Assembly: GCA_017940445.1 (NCBI GenBank)
Contig: JAGAYQ010000364.1
Coordinates: 1 to 14,149 of the forward strand
Direction of reading: 5' to 3'
From: Pyramidobacter sp.
GTDB lineage: Bacteria > Synergistota > Synergistia > Synergistales > Dethiosulfovibrionaceae
DNA: 14,149 nt
In this document: in pieces, positions 1-7,988 of the stretch
How positions within the stretch are numbered: position 1 is the stretch's first letter
How the letters are laid out: every line of letters begins with the position of its first letter
The notes under the pieces: model-generated
Database searches by the model: none
What the model was told of the DNA's origin: nothing
What the model saw: only the letters and a program-made list of their open reading frames with translations
Program-made: the position numbers and the translations under genes

Positions 1-132
1 GCGAGAACGATTCTTTTTTTCATGGCTTTCACTTCCTTACCGGAGCATTATATCAGAGAAACGCGCTGAAAACGAAAGCCGATCTTCCTAAAGAAGAGTC
101 ATCTCCATAAAGTCTTTTTTTCACAAACTTTG

Positions 133-166
133 CGGTCAAAATGACATCGCGATGCTGTTTTGACCG
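133..166. promoter_or_regulatory. 34-bp near-perfect palindrome (candidate operator)
   Basis: The outer arms CGGTCAAAA (133-141) and TTTTGACCG (158-166) are perfect complements, and the inner core CATCGCGATG (145-154) is itself a palindrome. Both share the same centre at 149.5. Only the three positions between them (142-144 against 155-157) break the symmetry, and two of those would still pair as G-U in RNA. The right arm overlaps the -35 region of the promoter at 158-186, so a dimeric regulator bound here would control it. No T-run follows on either strand, so a terminator is unlikely. The regulator is unknown. Confidence 0.6.
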
Positions 167-186
167 ATGTTCTATTCAAATATAAT
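158..186 (+). promoter_or_regulatory. Predicted sigma70-type promoter with perfect -10
   Basis: A perfect TATAAT lies at 181-186. The -35 is either TTTTGA (158-163, 17-bp spacer) or TTGACC (160-165, 15-bp spacer). Transcription would start near 193 and meet the hairpin terminator at 213-252 after about 20 bases. The downstream pspA remnant may once have been its target. Confidence 0.5.
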
Positions 187-212
187 TTGATATTGCGCCA
201 CAAAAAAGCACT

Positions 213-252
213 AAAACGTGAAGCAGAGTCATTTTGCCCTGCTTCACGTTTT
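213..252 (+). terminator. Strong intrinsic terminator, 14-bp perfect stem
   Basis: AAAACGTGAAGCAG (213-226) pairs perfectly with CTGCTTCACGTTTT (239-252) around a 12-base loop, and the T-run extends to 253. The A-run on the left makes it usable in both directions. It sits between the promoter at 158-186 and the pspA remnant, so a transcript from that promoter would be only about 60 nt long. Confidence 0.8.
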
Positions 253-258
253 TAATGT

Positions 259-540
259 TATTGAAGAGTTCAAAGTCCGGCGTTCCATGATCAAAGTGAA
301 GATTACAATTGCGAGAACACAAGATTTGGTTGGTAATTATTCGTCAGTCAGCGCAAAAGAAACCGCCCAAGCGGCCTACGAGCGCATGGAAGAAAAGGCC
401 GACAGTCTGCTTGATCAGTCTAACGCGATGATCGACGAACCTAGTGATAAAGTCACGTCGATTGAAGCGCGCTACGGCGCGGCAGATGCGTCGCCGTTGA
501 CGAAGAACAGGAAAAGCTCAAGCAAGAATTGGGATTGTAA
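259..540 (+). pseudogene. pspA: Decayed C-terminal fragment of a PspA/IM30-family protein
   Basis: The readable frame from about 259 gives a run typical of the distal helices of the PspA/IM30 (phage-shock, ESCRT-III-like membrane repair) family: EEFKVRRSMIKVKITIARTQ, then AYERMEEKADSLL, then SIEARYGAAD. Near 493-496 the frame breaks. The adjacent frame then continues with the typical acidic/lysine-rich tail VDEEQEKLKQELGL and a stop at 538-540, which indicates loss of one base. The N-terminal half or more of a family member of about 220 residues is absent. The DNA upstream is a terminator hairpin and encodes no PspA-like sequence in any frame I checked. An ORF that starts with GTG inside that hairpin (218) is not a credible start. 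I infer a non-functional remnant. The family call rests on recognition of motifs, without an alignment. Confidence 0.7.
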
Positions 541-560
541 CAAGTTCATGTAAAATACAT

Positions 561-599
561 ACAGCCATATTCCAAGTACCTTTCCCAGAATATGGCTGT
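561..599. terminator. Bidirectional intrinsic terminator between convergent genes
   Basis: ACAGCCATATTC (561-572) pairs perfectly with GAATATGGCTGT (588-599) around a 15-base loop. On the plus strand TTAGTTTT follows. On the minus strand the stem is followed by a T-rich ATGTATTTTA stretch. It lies between the end of the pspA remnant and the stop of the regulator gene at 606, and would serve both. Confidence 0.75.
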
Positions 600-605
600 T
601 TAGTT

Positions 606-1925
606 TTACTTGGGTTCAATCATACAATAGACTGTGTTCTTAGCCGCGCCTTTCTTCTCAAGAGCGCCCTGTTCAACTAATTTCCTCAACTGTTTTCCCG
701 CGACGCTCTGTGACAAGTTGAAAGCCTTTTGCACTTTGGCACGCGTGGCACTGCCGTGGGTCTTGATGTAATCGACGATTCGCTGTTCGATTGGCTGGTA
801 GGTCTGCACTTGCGGCCGTTCTGCTTTATCGGGCTGTAGCGCGTTCACGTTTGGCAGCGTGATCTTGAATGCGTTGTCTGAGATCTGAATAAAGTCCTGT
901 AATGAACGGTTGTTGTAGCTTTCCTTGATCTTGAGCATCCCTGTACCGAAAGCTTCGATCAGATGCAGCCGGTAGAACACCTCTGCCAGTTTTTTATTGC
1001 GGGTCACGGAAACGCCCATCAGCACATCACTGCGGGCGATGCCCTTGGCAAGCCCTCCCAGCGTGAGAAATTCGATGCGGTCGTCAAAGATACTGATCAG
1101 CGTTGAGCCGCTGTATGCATAATCACGATGCACGACGGCATTAAGCAATGCCTCGCGAACGGCCTGCGGCGGATAATCGCGCGTGTCGATGCGCTTGAGT
1201 CCCTGGTATTCGGCACGTGTTGCGTTGTAACGGTCGATCATGGCATACGCGTCGTCCAGCTGTTTAAAGAGCGAGCCGGAAAACTCGGCACGATCTTTAA
1301 ACAGGGTATTCTTCGTGCTGCCCTGAAAAACGGCCAGCTTGATCGTGTGCTGACATTGATCTGAAAGCAGCAGGCCAAGGTTGGTATACGCGCCGTCTTC
1401 GCCGATGATGCCCAGCGTGCGTTGCTGCGCTTTGCCAAATGCGAGACTTTCCTCTAAAAAATGCTGTTTCGCACATTCAAACGTCAGTTCCTGTATCAGT
1501 GAACGCGCTTTTTCAAAACTCTCGCCGCTGGTCTCACGGATCATCTTCAATATGGCACTTTCTGTCGCCGGCACGGTTGAGGTGCCTTGCCGCACAAATA
1601 CACCTTCGGGGCGAATGCCTTTTGCGCCGAGGTAATACGGGCATGCGGTTCCCTTCTGCACGCTGACGCTGATGATGCTTTTCCCCTGGATCGTGCGAGG
1701 TTCTACGCGCATGAAGGTAGTCACATCTGGCTTGATCGTGTCGCGGGCGCTGTTGGTCACTTTCAGCATCACATCGTCAGGATCGTCCACGCCCAGAACG
1801 GTTCCATCATCGTCAACACCGATCAGCAGTTCTCCCCCATTAGTGTTCGCAAAGGCAATGATCGTCTTTTTGATATCGTCGATATATTCGCGTTTATACT
1901 CAACTGTCAGGCTCTCCCCGGTCAT
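606..1925 (-). CDS. AlbA_2/Schlafen-like putative transcriptional regulator with GHKL-type ATPase-like domain
   Basis: The protein has 439 residues and resembles the bacterial family usually annotated as 'ATP-binding protein / RecG-like putative transcriptional regulator' (COG2865 type). The N-terminus (about residues 5-125) is an AlbA_2 (Schlafen AlbA) domain: E-KREYIDDIKKTIIAFANTNGG followed by LLIGVDDDG. The middle (about 250-345) is a HATPase_c_4-like domain with the N-box REALLNAVVHRDY and a later FGTGM loop. The C-terminus (about 380-435) looks like a winged helix (YIKTHGSATRAKVQKAF, then GKQLRKLVEQGALEKKG). A GTG at 1949 would add eight residues, but ATG at 1925 has a good Shine-Dalgarno (GAGGTGG, 7 nt away), and the GTG lies inside the promoter-proximal repeats. 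The gene is monocistronic, with a terminator downstream and its own promoter upstream. Members of this family can regulate themselves or act in defence or stress islands. The target here is unknown. Confidence 0.85.
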   Translation of the reverse strand: MTGESLTVEYKREYIDDIKKTIIAFANTNGGELLIGVDDDGTVLGVDDPDDVMLKVTNSARDTIKPDVTTFMRVEPRTIQGKSIISVSVQKGTACPYYLGAKGIRPEGVFVRQGTSTVPATESAILKMIRETSGESFEKARSLIQELTFECAKQHFLEESLAFGKAQQRTLGIIGEDGAYTNLGLLLSDQCQHTIKLAVFQGSTKNTLFKDRAEFSGSLFKQLDDAYAMIDRYNATRAEYQGLKRIDTRDYPPQAVREALLNAVVHRDYAYSGSTLISIFDDRIEFLTLGGLAKGIARSDVLMGVSVTRNKKLAEVFYRLHLIEAFGTGMLKIKESYNNRSLQDFIQISDNAFKITLPNVNALQPDKAERPQVQTYQPIEQRIVDYIKTHGSATRAKVQKAFNLSQSVAGKQLRKLVEQGALEKKGAAKNTVYCMIEPK

Positions 1926-1948
1926 AAGTTCCACCTCGTTCTTTCTCA

Positions 1949-2027
1949 CCGATTCTGTTCTTTCTAACCGATTCTACCCGATTCTAACCATTTTGGCAAG
2001 AAAGTGATTAGAATCGGTTAGAATCGA
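1949..2027. repeat. Five-copy CCGATTCT repeat array in two orientations (candidate operator)
   Basis: CCGATTCT occurs at 1949-1956, 1968-1975 and 1978-1985. Inverted copies AGAATCGG and AGAATCGA lie at 2010-2017 and 2020-2027. Within each pair the copies are spaced 10 bp apart, about one helical turn. The pair at 1968-1985 and the pair at 2010-2027 form a near-perfect inverted repeat around the -35 box at 1994-1999. This placement suggests a cooperative repressor site, most simply for the AlbA_2/winged-helix protein encoded immediately downstream. Binding by that protein is inferred. Confidence 0.7.
1971..1999 (-). promoter_or_regulatory. Predicted promoter of the AlbA_2 regulator gene
   Basis: Read on the minus strand, TTGCCA (1994-1999) is followed after exactly 17 bases by TAGAAT (1971-1976). 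Each differs from the sigma70 consensus at one position. The -10 is itself part of two of the CCGATTCT repeats, so occupied repeats would block RNA polymerase. Transcription would start near 1964, leaving a leader of about 40 nt before the ATG at 1925. Confidence 0.65.
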
Positions 2028-2107
2028 ACAGAAGCAAAGAAAATCATCACCCATCTTTATTCATGGTGCAACATTGAACATTCTTCACTCCGCTTACCGT
2101 GCGTCAT

Positions 2108-2147
2108 AAAAAATGCCACCCGCCGTTTTGGGCGGGTGGCATTTTTT
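2108..2147 (-). terminator. Intrinsic terminator of the V-ATPase operon
   Basis: AAAAAATGCCACCCGCC (2108-2124) and GGCGGGTGGCATTTTTT (2131-2147) form a perfect 17-bp stem around a 6-base loop. The A-run at the left gives a six-U tail on the minus strand, 30 nt past the stop of atpD. It is symmetrical and could also stop plus-strand transcription. Confidence 0.9.
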
Positions 2148-2177
2148 GCTGCTGCATGTGATTCCATTTTGAGCCGC

Positions 2178-2801
2178 TTAGTGCTTGCTGACGATCTCCT
2201 TGACTTTCATCAGCTGGCTGGTGGTGGACCTGGCCTGCTCGTCCAGCTTCATCGAGATGTACTTGATGGTCTCGGTGTAGTTGGGGATCATGACGTGTTC
2301 CAGAGCGTTGACGCGGCGGCGGGTGCGCTCGATCTCGGTCGACATCAGGGCGACGGCTTTTTCATCGGCCGCAAGCTGGAGCAGGCTGGGAATGACTCGC
2401 GAAAAGTCTTCCAGCGCCACGTCCAGGCTGGCGGGGGTAGTCGCCATGCCGTAGTTGAAGGTGCTGCCTTCCTGATGGACTTCGTACTCGGGCACGATGA
2501 CGCTCATCACGTTGCGTGTCTTCACGTCGAGGGTGCAGGTGCTGCCTGAGATCATCAGAGCCTGTTCGAGCATGGCGGGCAGGGTCTGGGCACGGGCCAT
2601 GAGGAAGCTCTGATAGCACGAGACGAGCTCGCTTTCCACTTTCTCACGGGCGGCTTTGACGGCTCGCGCCTTTTCGAGGAAGGCTTTGATCAGGGCGTCC
2701 TGCTTGTCCTTAAGCAGCTTATGTCCGCGGATGGCCACAGCGAGGCGTTTTTTGAGCCGGGAGAGCTCCATTCGGTTGGGGTTCACGTTTACACGTGCCA
2801 T
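2178..2801 (-). CDS. atpD: V-type ATPase subunit D (central rotor shaft)
   Basis: Subunit D forms the long coiled-coil shaft that turns inside the A3B3 head and transmits torque to the K ring through subunits C and F. The 207 residues match the usual family length. The N-terminus has the family-typical NPNRMELSRLKKRL and GHKLLKDKQDALI (about residues 7-42). The C-terminus contains RTRRRVNALEHVMIPNY (about 160-176), the conserved segment of the second long helix, so the protein folds as a two-helix hairpin. It is the last gene of the operon. It starts 15 nt after the end of atpB, and its strong Shine-Dalgarno (AAAGGAGG) overlaps the atpB stop codon, so translation is probably coupled. A strong terminator follows. 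Confidence 0.96.
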   Translation of the reverse strand: MARVNVNPNRMELSRLKKRLAVAIRGHKLLKDKQDALIKAFLEKARAVKAAREKVESELVSCYQSFLMARAQTLPAMLEQALMISGSTCTLDVKTRNVMSVIVPEYEVHQEGSTFNYGMATTPASLDVALEDFSRVIPSLLQLAADEKAVALMSTEIERTRRRVNALEHVMIPNYTETIKYISMKLDEQARSTTSQLMKVKEIVSKH

Positions 2802-2816
2802 TGCCGATCGCCTCCT

Positions 2817-4229
2817 TTACGCCTTTTCCGCGTTTTCAGCTTTTTCCTTCAGCGGCATCAGGTACTTCTGGATGTACTTGTCCTTTACGCGCTTGAGCTC
2901 CTTGACGGGGACGATGTTGAGGAGCTGCCAGCCGAGGGCGAGTGTCTGCTCGATGGTGCGGTTGGTGTACTCGCCCTGACGGACGTACTCGTCCTCAAAG
3001 CGCGACGCGAAGCGGGCAAACGCCTTGTCGTCCTCGCTGAGGGCGCCGTCGCCGAGGATGACGGCCAGTTCCTTGGCTTCCTTGCCGCGCGAGTAGGCGG
3101 CGAAGAGCTGGTTCATCAGGTCGGCGTGGTCCTCGCGGGTTTTGCCGTCGCCGATGCCCTTATCCTTCAGTCGCGACAGCGAGGGCATGACGTCGACGGG
3201 CGGATAGATGCCGTTGTGGTGCAGCGTGCGGCTGAGGATGATCTGACCTTCGGTGATGTAGCCGGTAAGGTCGGGGATCGGGTGGGTCTTGTCGTCCTCG
3301 GGCATGGTGAGGATGGGGACCTGGGTGATCGAGCCGGTGCTGCCCTTGACACGGCCGGCGCGCTCGTACATGGTCGCAAGGTCGGTGTAGAGGTAGCCGG
3401 GATAGCCGCGGCGGCCGGGAACTTCCTTGCGGGCCGCGGAGATCTCGCGGAGGGCTTCGCAGTAGTTCGTCAAGTCGGTAAGGATGACGAGCACGTGCAT
3501 GTTCTTCTCAAACGCCAGGTATTCAGCAGCCGTCAGCGCCAGACGCGGCGTGAAGATACGCTCGATGGCGGGGTCGTTGGCGAGGTTGATGAACATGACG
3601 GTGCGGTCAAGAGCACCGGTCTTGCGGAAGTCTTCCATGAAGAACGAAGCTTCTTCAAACGTGATGCCCATTGCGGCGAAGACGACGGCAAACTTCTCGC
3701 TGCCGCCGCCGATGACGTTGGCCTGACGGGCCAGCTGGGCAGCCATGCGGTTGTGAGGAAGTCCGGAAGCCGAGAAGATAGGCAGCTTCTGTCCGCGGAC
3801 CATCGGGTTCATGCCGTCGATGGTGCTGATGCCGGTCTGAATGAACTCGTTCGGGTAGTCGCGCGAATAGGGATTCATCGCCAGGCCGTTGACGTCGATG
3901 CTCTTCTCGGGAATGATAGGAGCGCCGCCGTCGATAGGGTCACCGCGGCCGTTGAAGACGCGGCCAAGCATATCTTCCGAGACGGGCAGCTCAAGCGACT
4001 TGCCGAGGAACGTCACCGACGTGTTGTCGGTGTCCAGTCCGTCAGTGCCTTCGAACACCTGCACGACGGCGCGGTTGGAGTCGGTCTCCAGAACGCGGCC
4101 GCGGCGCTTGGTGCCGTCGGGCATGGCAACTTCGACCAGCGAATCATAGGGAACTTCCTTGACGCACTCGACAGTCAGAAGGGGGCCGGAAAGGCCGGTA
4201 ACAGTTCTGTATTCAACGGGCAGTTTCAT
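2817..4229 (-). CDS. atpB: V-type ATPase subunit B (non-catalytic head subunit)
   Basis: Subunit B alternates with A in the hexameric head and supplies residues to the catalytic site at the interface. The 470-residue length is normal. The beta-barrel N-terminus ([12 protein letters not shown]) is followed by [13 protein letters not shown] (about 88-100). In place of a functional P-loop there is [14 protein letters not shown] (about 152-165), as expected for the non-catalytic subunit. [10 protein letters not shown] (349-358) includes the conserved Arg353, which corresponds to the arginine finger. TEGQIILSR (326-334) is the conserved segment before it. The start ATG overlaps the atpA stop by one base (TAATG), with GGAGG inside the end of atpA, so A and B are probably translated in a coupled way, which suits their 1:1 stoichiometry. 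Confidence 0.97.
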   Translation of the reverse strand: MKLPVEYRTVTGLSGPLLTVECVKEVPYDSLVEVAMPDGTKRRGRVLETDSNRAVVQVFEGTDGLDTDNTSVTFLGKSLELPVSEDMLGRVFNGRGDPIDGGAPIIPEKSIDVNGLAMNPYSRDYPNEFIQTGISTIDGMNPMVRGQKLPIFSASGLPHNRMAAQLARQANVIGGGSEKFAVVFAAMGITFEEASFFMEDFRKTGALDRTVMFINLANDPAIERIFTPRLALTAAEYLAFEKNMHVLVILTDLTNYCEALREISAARKEVPGRRGYPGYLYTDLATMYERAGRVKGSTGSITQVPILTMPEDDKTHPIPDLTGYITEGQIILSRTLHHNGIYPPVDVMPSLSRLKDKGIGDGKTREDHADLMNQLFAAYSRGKEAKELAVILGDGALSEDDKAFARFASRFEDEYVRQGEYTNRTIEQTLALGWQLLNIVPVKELKRVKDKYIQKYLMPLKEKAENAEKA

Positions 4230-6013
4230 TATTTATCGCCTCCTGCTGCGAGAAGCTGAGCGATCTCGTCGCGCATTTCGCCTTCGAGAGCATCGATCTT
4301 CTCAAGTTCCTTCTCGCTGACCAGGCCCATACGGGCGATCTTCTCGCGCACGGGCAGATTGAAGAGCTTGTTCATCGGCACGCCGGCATTCAGCGCATCC
4401 AGCCCGTGATGATGGAACTTGAGGATGGTCGTAAGCATCTTGAACTGCTTCTCCATCGACGTGTACGTGTCCACATCGCTGAAGGCGTTCTGGTGCAGGA
4501 AGTCCTCGCGGAGCGACTTTGCCGTCTCCATCGTCATGCGCTCATTTCTGGACAGAGCATCCATGCCGACCAGCTGCACGATCTCCTTGAGCGACGACTC
4601 CTCTTCAAGGATCTTCATCGCTTCGACGCGGCTCGGTGTCCACTCGGCGTCGAACTTGGCGTCCCAGTACTCGTCCAGCTTGTTGGTGTACAGCGAATAG
4701 CTGTTCAGCCAGTTGATGGCCGGGAAGTGACGCTGATACGCCAGGTTGGCGTCAAGGCCCCAGAAGACCTTGGTGACGCGCAGCGTGTTCTGCGTGACGG
4801 GCTCCGACAAGTCGCCGCCGGGAGGTGAAACGGCGCCGATGACGGAGACAGAGCCTTCGCGGCCGTCCTTGCCGAGGCAGATGGCACGGCCGGCGCGCTC
4901 GTAGAACGAGGCCAGACGCGTGCCCAGATAAGCGGGATAGCCTTCTTCACCGGGCATTTCCTCAAGGCGTCCGCACATTTCGCGCAGAGCTTCGGCCCAG
5001 CGGCTGGTGGAATCGGCCATCAGAGCGACCGAATAGCCCATGTCGCGGTAATATTCGGCGATGGCGATGCCGGTGTAAACGCTGGCTTCACGGGCCGCAA
5101 CGGGCATGTTCGACGTGTTGGCGATGAGCACCGTGCGCTTCATCAGCGGCTGGCCGGATCGGGGATCGGTAAGCTCGGGGAACTCGCGCAGAACGTCGGT
5201 CATCTCGTTGCCGCGCTCGCCGCAGCCGATGTAGACGACGACCTGAGCTTCAGCCCACTTGGCGAGCTGGTGCTGAATGACCGTCTTGCCCGAGCCGAAG
5301 GGGCCGGGGACGCACGCCGTTCCGCCCATGGCGATCGGGAAGAACGTGTCGACGACGCGCTGGCCGGTCGTCAGCGGCGTGACGGGCGGCAGCTTGCGGG
5401 CTACCGGACGGTCCACGCGGACGGGCCAGCGGCGCAGCATGGCGATATTGTGCTTCGCCTTGCCATCGTCGATGACGCAGATCGTCTGCTCGATGTTGAA
5501 CTCGCCCGTCTCGATCGAGACGACCTTGCCGTGCATCCCGTTGGGGACCATGACGCGGTGCTCGACAAGAACGGTCTCCTGAACGACGCCGATGATGTCG
5601 CCCTCGTTCACTTCATCGCCGACGGCGACACGGGGCTCAAACTTCCAGAGCTTTTCATGGTCAAGCGCGGGAACGGTGATGCCGCGCGCGATGAAAGCGC
5701 TCTTGGACGCATCCTCGATCGATTTCAGAGGACGCTGGATACCGTCGTAGAACTGTTCGATAAGACCAGGACCAAGCTCGACGCTGAGGGCTTCGCCGGT
5801 GCCTGTGACAGGCTCGCCGGGACGGAGACCGGAGGTCTCCTCATAGACCTGAACTGAAGCGAGATCGCCATCGAGTTCGATGATCTCGCCGACCAGGCCG
5901 ATCTCGCCGACGCGAACGACTTCGTGCATGCTCGCGCCGGTCATGCCCTTCGCGACGACAAGAGGTCCGGATATACGTTCGATGGTGCCTTTTACATTGA
6001 CATCCGTGGCCAA
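4229..6013 (-). CDS. atpA: V-type ATPase catalytic subunit A
   Basis: This is the ATP-hydrolysing (or synthesising) head subunit. The 594-residue length is normal. Visible are the N-terminal barrel ([16 protein letters not shown], about 9-24) and the non-homologous bulge domain typical of A subunits (about 110-190). The Walker A P-loop is GPFGSGKTV (237-245), followed by CGERGNE (264-270) with the catalytic Glu, and the Walker B region is [18 protein letters not shown] (328-345). No intein interrupts the P-loop. The only start that fits is TTG at 6013, with GGAGG eight bases upstream. The next in-frame ATG is 24 residues further in and would remove the first barrel strand. It lies 25 nt after atpF and overlaps atpB by one base. 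Confidence 0.97.
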   Translation of the reverse strand: MATDVNVKGTIERISGPLVVAKGMTGASMHEVVRVGEIGLVGEIIELDGDLASVQVYEETSGLRPGEPVTGTGEALSVELGPGLIEQFYDGIQRPLKSIEDASKSAFIARGITVPALDHEKLWKFEPRVAVGDEVNEGDIIGVVQETVLVEHRVMVPNGMHGKVVSIETGEFNIEQTICVIDDGKAKHNIAMLRRWPVRVDRPVARKLPPVTPLTTGQRVVDTFFPIAMGGTACVPGPFGSGKTVIQHQLAKWAEAQVVVYIGCGERGNEMTDVLREFPELTDPRSGQPLMKRTVLIANTSNMPVAAREASVYTGIAIAEYYRDMGYSVALMADSTSRWAEALREMCGRLEEMPGEEGYPAYLGTRLASFYERAGRAICLGKDGREGSVSVIGAVSPPGGDLSEPVTQNTLRVTKVFWGLDANLAYQRHFPAINWLNSYSLYTNKLDEYWDAKFDAEWTPSRVEAMKILEEESSLKEIVQLVGMDALSRNERMTMETAKSLREDFLHQNAFSDVDTYTSMEKQFKMLTTILKFHHHGLDALNAGVPMNKLFNLPVREKIARMGLVSEKELEKIDALEGEMRDEIAQLLAAGGDK

Positions 6014-6038
6014 ACTAATCGCCTCCAGGTTAAATCAA

Positions 6039-6374
6039 CTATTTCTCTGAGAAAATATCCATGCCGACAGCGCGTTCAACGCTGCTGCGTACCGAGCTCA
6101 ATCCGACGCCGATGGAACCGCGGATGCCCGGGATGGGGATAATGCTTGAAGCGTACTCCTGAACGAGCTTGTCGATCAGAGAAGCCTGTGCGACAAACTG
6201 CCGCTCCTCAACGAAGATCACGCCGTAGTCTTCGCGGGCCAGACGGCTCACGACCTGCTCGACCTCTTCGTCAGTCTCGGCGGGGAAGGGACGAACGCCG
6301 ACCGCCTGGAAGGGCAGCACGGTGTCGTAACTTCCGACCGCCGCCATTTTTTTTCTACCGGCATCAGCGGACAT
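6039..6374 (-). CDS. atpF: V-type ATPase subunit F (central stalk)
   Basis: Subunit F is a small Rossmann-like protein that binds subunit D in the central stalk. The core is GSYDTVLPFQAVGVRPFPAE (about 14-33), the equivalent of the family's G-D-x-D-TVLGFRLAG segment. It continues with YGVIFVEE (about 50-57) and IIPIPG (about 78-83). The annotated 111-residue start (ATG at 6374) lies inside the end of atpC (overlap 11 nt). An internal ATG at 6347 would give 102 residues and would place the core at the distance from the N-terminus usual for the family, but only a weak Shine-Dalgarno (GGTAG) precedes it. The start therefore stays open. Confidence 0.92.
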   Translation of the reverse strand: MSADAGRKKMAAVGSYDTVLPFQAVGVRPFPAETDEEVEQVVSRLAREDYGVIFVEERQFVAQASLIDKLVQEYASSIIPIPGIRGSIGVGLSSVRSSVERAVGMDIFSEK

Positions 6375-7377
6375 CGCGCAGCAACCCCCTTATGGCGTCC
6401 TTCTCCACTCCGTTTGCCACGGAGACAAGCACGATCCGTAAATTCTTGGCCTCGATTTCCTTCATCCACAGATAGCGGACCACATTGCCCGGCTCGAACG
6501 CGCCGTAGCGGCTGCGGCCGATGACGCCGGTGAGGAAATTGTCGAGGTCTTTTTCATACTGAACAAGCTGAGCGCTGAATGAACCGCTTTCCGCAAAGGG
6601 CAGCAGCAGCTTGCCGATGTCGGCAAACGAAAGCAGCCGTCCCCAGTTTTCGACCGGCTCGGTCAGCAGCGGTTCAAGCCTGTTGAGCGGCAGATTGCCG
6701 CCTGAGTGCAGGAAGCTCTGCGTTGATGCGTGGTCCAAATGGAGACGCGACAGGCGCAGAAGCGTTTTCAGATTCTCGCCGTCAACACGCGAGCGTACCC
6801 AGTTTGTCACCTGCGGCATTGCAAGTTTTTCCGCCGCATTCAGAAGCGCTTTAAAATACACGCTGTCGAGGATCTTCTCGACCGCAAGCGCGTTGTGAGT
6901 CTGCTCCCAAACCACGACAGCTTCGGGAACAGCCTGATTGAAACCGTAGGGAAGCTCCCAGTATTCTTCTCCCTCGATCGCCAGCACGAGCTTATCGGTG
7001 TCGATGTTGCCGAGAGCCGTCAGCAGATCGAGGCGGCGCTTTTCGCCCGACGCCGTCAAAAACTGGCTTTTCAGCAGCGTTTTGACGTTATGCACGTCGT
7101 AGATCAGCCGCAGCAGCGCAACGAGCCCGCCGTCGGGAACGAACGTTCCGACCTCGGCGTAGCAGTGCTGGAGCTCTGACTCGATCGCCTTGTCGAATTC
7201 CAGCGGCGATTTCAGCTCCATCAGCCAGGGCGAATAGGGAGTTTCGCCAAGAACTTTGACAGCCGCCTCCAGAGTGTCGCAGTCGATCATCCTCTGAAGG
7301 ACCGACTCGTCAAGCAGACGGTTTTCAAGCGCCCTCAGACGCGCTACAGCGTAACCATACCGCTCCTTCGGGGCCAT
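6364..7377 (-). CDS. atpC: V-type ATPase subunit C (rotor adaptor, d-like)
   Basis: Subunit C (equivalent to eukaryotic subunit d) is the funnel-shaped, all-helical adaptor between the K ring and the D/F shaft. The protein of 337 residues fits the family. Recognisable segments are RYGYAVARLRALENRLL near the N-terminus (about 6-22), LRLIYDVHNVKTLLKSQF (about 89-106), which is the most conserved family block, and the C-terminal VVRYLWMKEIEAKNLRIVLV (about 304-323). A GTG at 7383 would add two residues, but the Shine-Dalgarno AGGTGG is then only one base away. From the ATG at 7377 the spacing is seven, so that start is preferred. The gene starts 11 nt after atpE, and its 3' end overlaps atpF. 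Confidence 0.93.
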   Translation of the reverse strand: MAPKERYGYAVARLRALENRLLDESVLQRMIDCDTLEAAVKVLGETPYSPWLMELKSPLEFDKAIESELQHCYAEVGTFVPDGGLVALLRLIYDVHNVKTLLKSQFLTASGEKRRLDLLTALGNIDTDKLVLAIEGEEYWELPYGFNQAVPEAVVVWEQTHNALAVEKILDSVYFKALLNAAEKLAMPQVTNWVRSRVDGENLKTLLRLSRLHLDHASTQSFLHSGGNLPLNRLEPLLTEPVENWGRLLSFADIGKLLLPFAESGSFSAQLVQYEKDLDNFLTGVIGRSRYGAFEPGNVVRYLWMKEIEAKNLRIVLVSVANGVEKDAIRGLLRDVR

Positions 7378-7388
7378 GATCACACCAC

Positions 7389-7973
7389 CTATTCCGCGTC
7401 AAACAGGCGTTTGACGACGTCGGACTCCAGATCATCCTTGAGCCAGTGGACCAGGGTTTCGAGAGAGCAGTTCACAGAGATCCTGCCACGGCGCAGAATA
7501 AAGCCGCCCTTGATGTCCGCCTTGTCGGCAGAGAGCGTCAGCTTTTTGCCGCGCGCAGCGTTATAGCCGTCGAGCCAGGCCTGACTGATGCGCTTCTCAT
7601 CGGGAGCCGTCAGCAGTTCCTCGTCGCCGCTGCTGACAGACTGATCGAGAAGTTTCTCCATGAAAGCAAGGTACTTGCCGTCGTCAAGCGAGCAGAGGCG
7701 ATCGAGCGCGCCGTCAAAGGCCTTGCCGATCAGCTCCTGCTTCGCGCCCAGACTGATCTTCTTTACGTCAAGGTTGGCGATGATCTGAGCACGGCGGCGC
7801 ACTTCCGGAGCTTCCTCCGCGAACATGCCGTCATAATACGCCTTGCTTTTCGCGATCTCAGCCTCGGCCTCTTTTTCAAGAGCGGCGGCCTGAGCCCTGG
7901 CTTCGTCGAGCAGTTTCGCGGCCTCGTTCGCCGCGTCCTGCTCGATCTTTTTTCTGATATCAGCGAGTGCCAT
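7389..7973 (-). CDS. atpE: V-type ATPase subunit E (peripheral stalk)
   Basis: Subunit E pairs with the G/H-type subunit to form the peripheral stalk that holds the head against rotation. The N-terminal half is a long Ala/Glu/Lys-rich coiled coil (IRKKIEQDAANEAAKLLDEA, continuing to about residue 55). The C-terminal half is the globular head-binding domain, with DIKGGFILRRGRISVNCSLE (about 153-172), the typical 'GG-hhh-..G-h-hnnsle' block of the family. The length is 194 residues. A TTG at 7979 would add two residues, but the ATG at 7973 has a better placed GGGG (eight bases) and is preferred. It begins 15 nt after atpK. It is weakly conserved in sequence, as is usual for E, so the call also rests on its place in the operon. 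Confidence 0.9.
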   Translation of the reverse strand: MALADIRKKIEQDAANEAAKLLDEARAQAAALEKEAEAEIAKSKAYYDGMFAEEAPEVRRRAQIIANLDVKKISLGAKQELIGKAFDGALDRLCSLDDGKYLAFMEKLLDQSVSSGDEELLTAPDEKRISQAWLDGYNAARGKKLTLSADKADIKGGFILRRGRISVNCSLETLVHWLKDDLESDVVKRLFDAE

Positions 7974-7988
7974 GGGCAAAACCCCGGC

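Noticed and set aside
1..24. T-run at the left edge as a terminator
   Set aside because: Only a 4-bp stem (AGAA/TTCT) is visible. A longer stem would lie outside the window, so it cannot be supported.
218..553. 111-codon ORF as an intact small gene
   Set aside because: Its GTG start is inside a terminator stem, and its last codons are out of frame with the recognisable PspA tail, so it is described as a pseudogene.
1926..1949. GTG start eight codons upstream for the AlbA_2 regulator
   Set aside because: The ATG at 1925 has a well placed GAGGTGG, while the GTG overlaps the operator-like repeats and has no Shine-Dalgarno.
2721..4259. 512-codon open frame on the plus strand
   Set aside because: It lies antisense to atpB, whose protein is clearly conserved. 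Its composition (Asp/Val/Gly/His-rich) is what GC-rich codon bias produces on the opposite strand.
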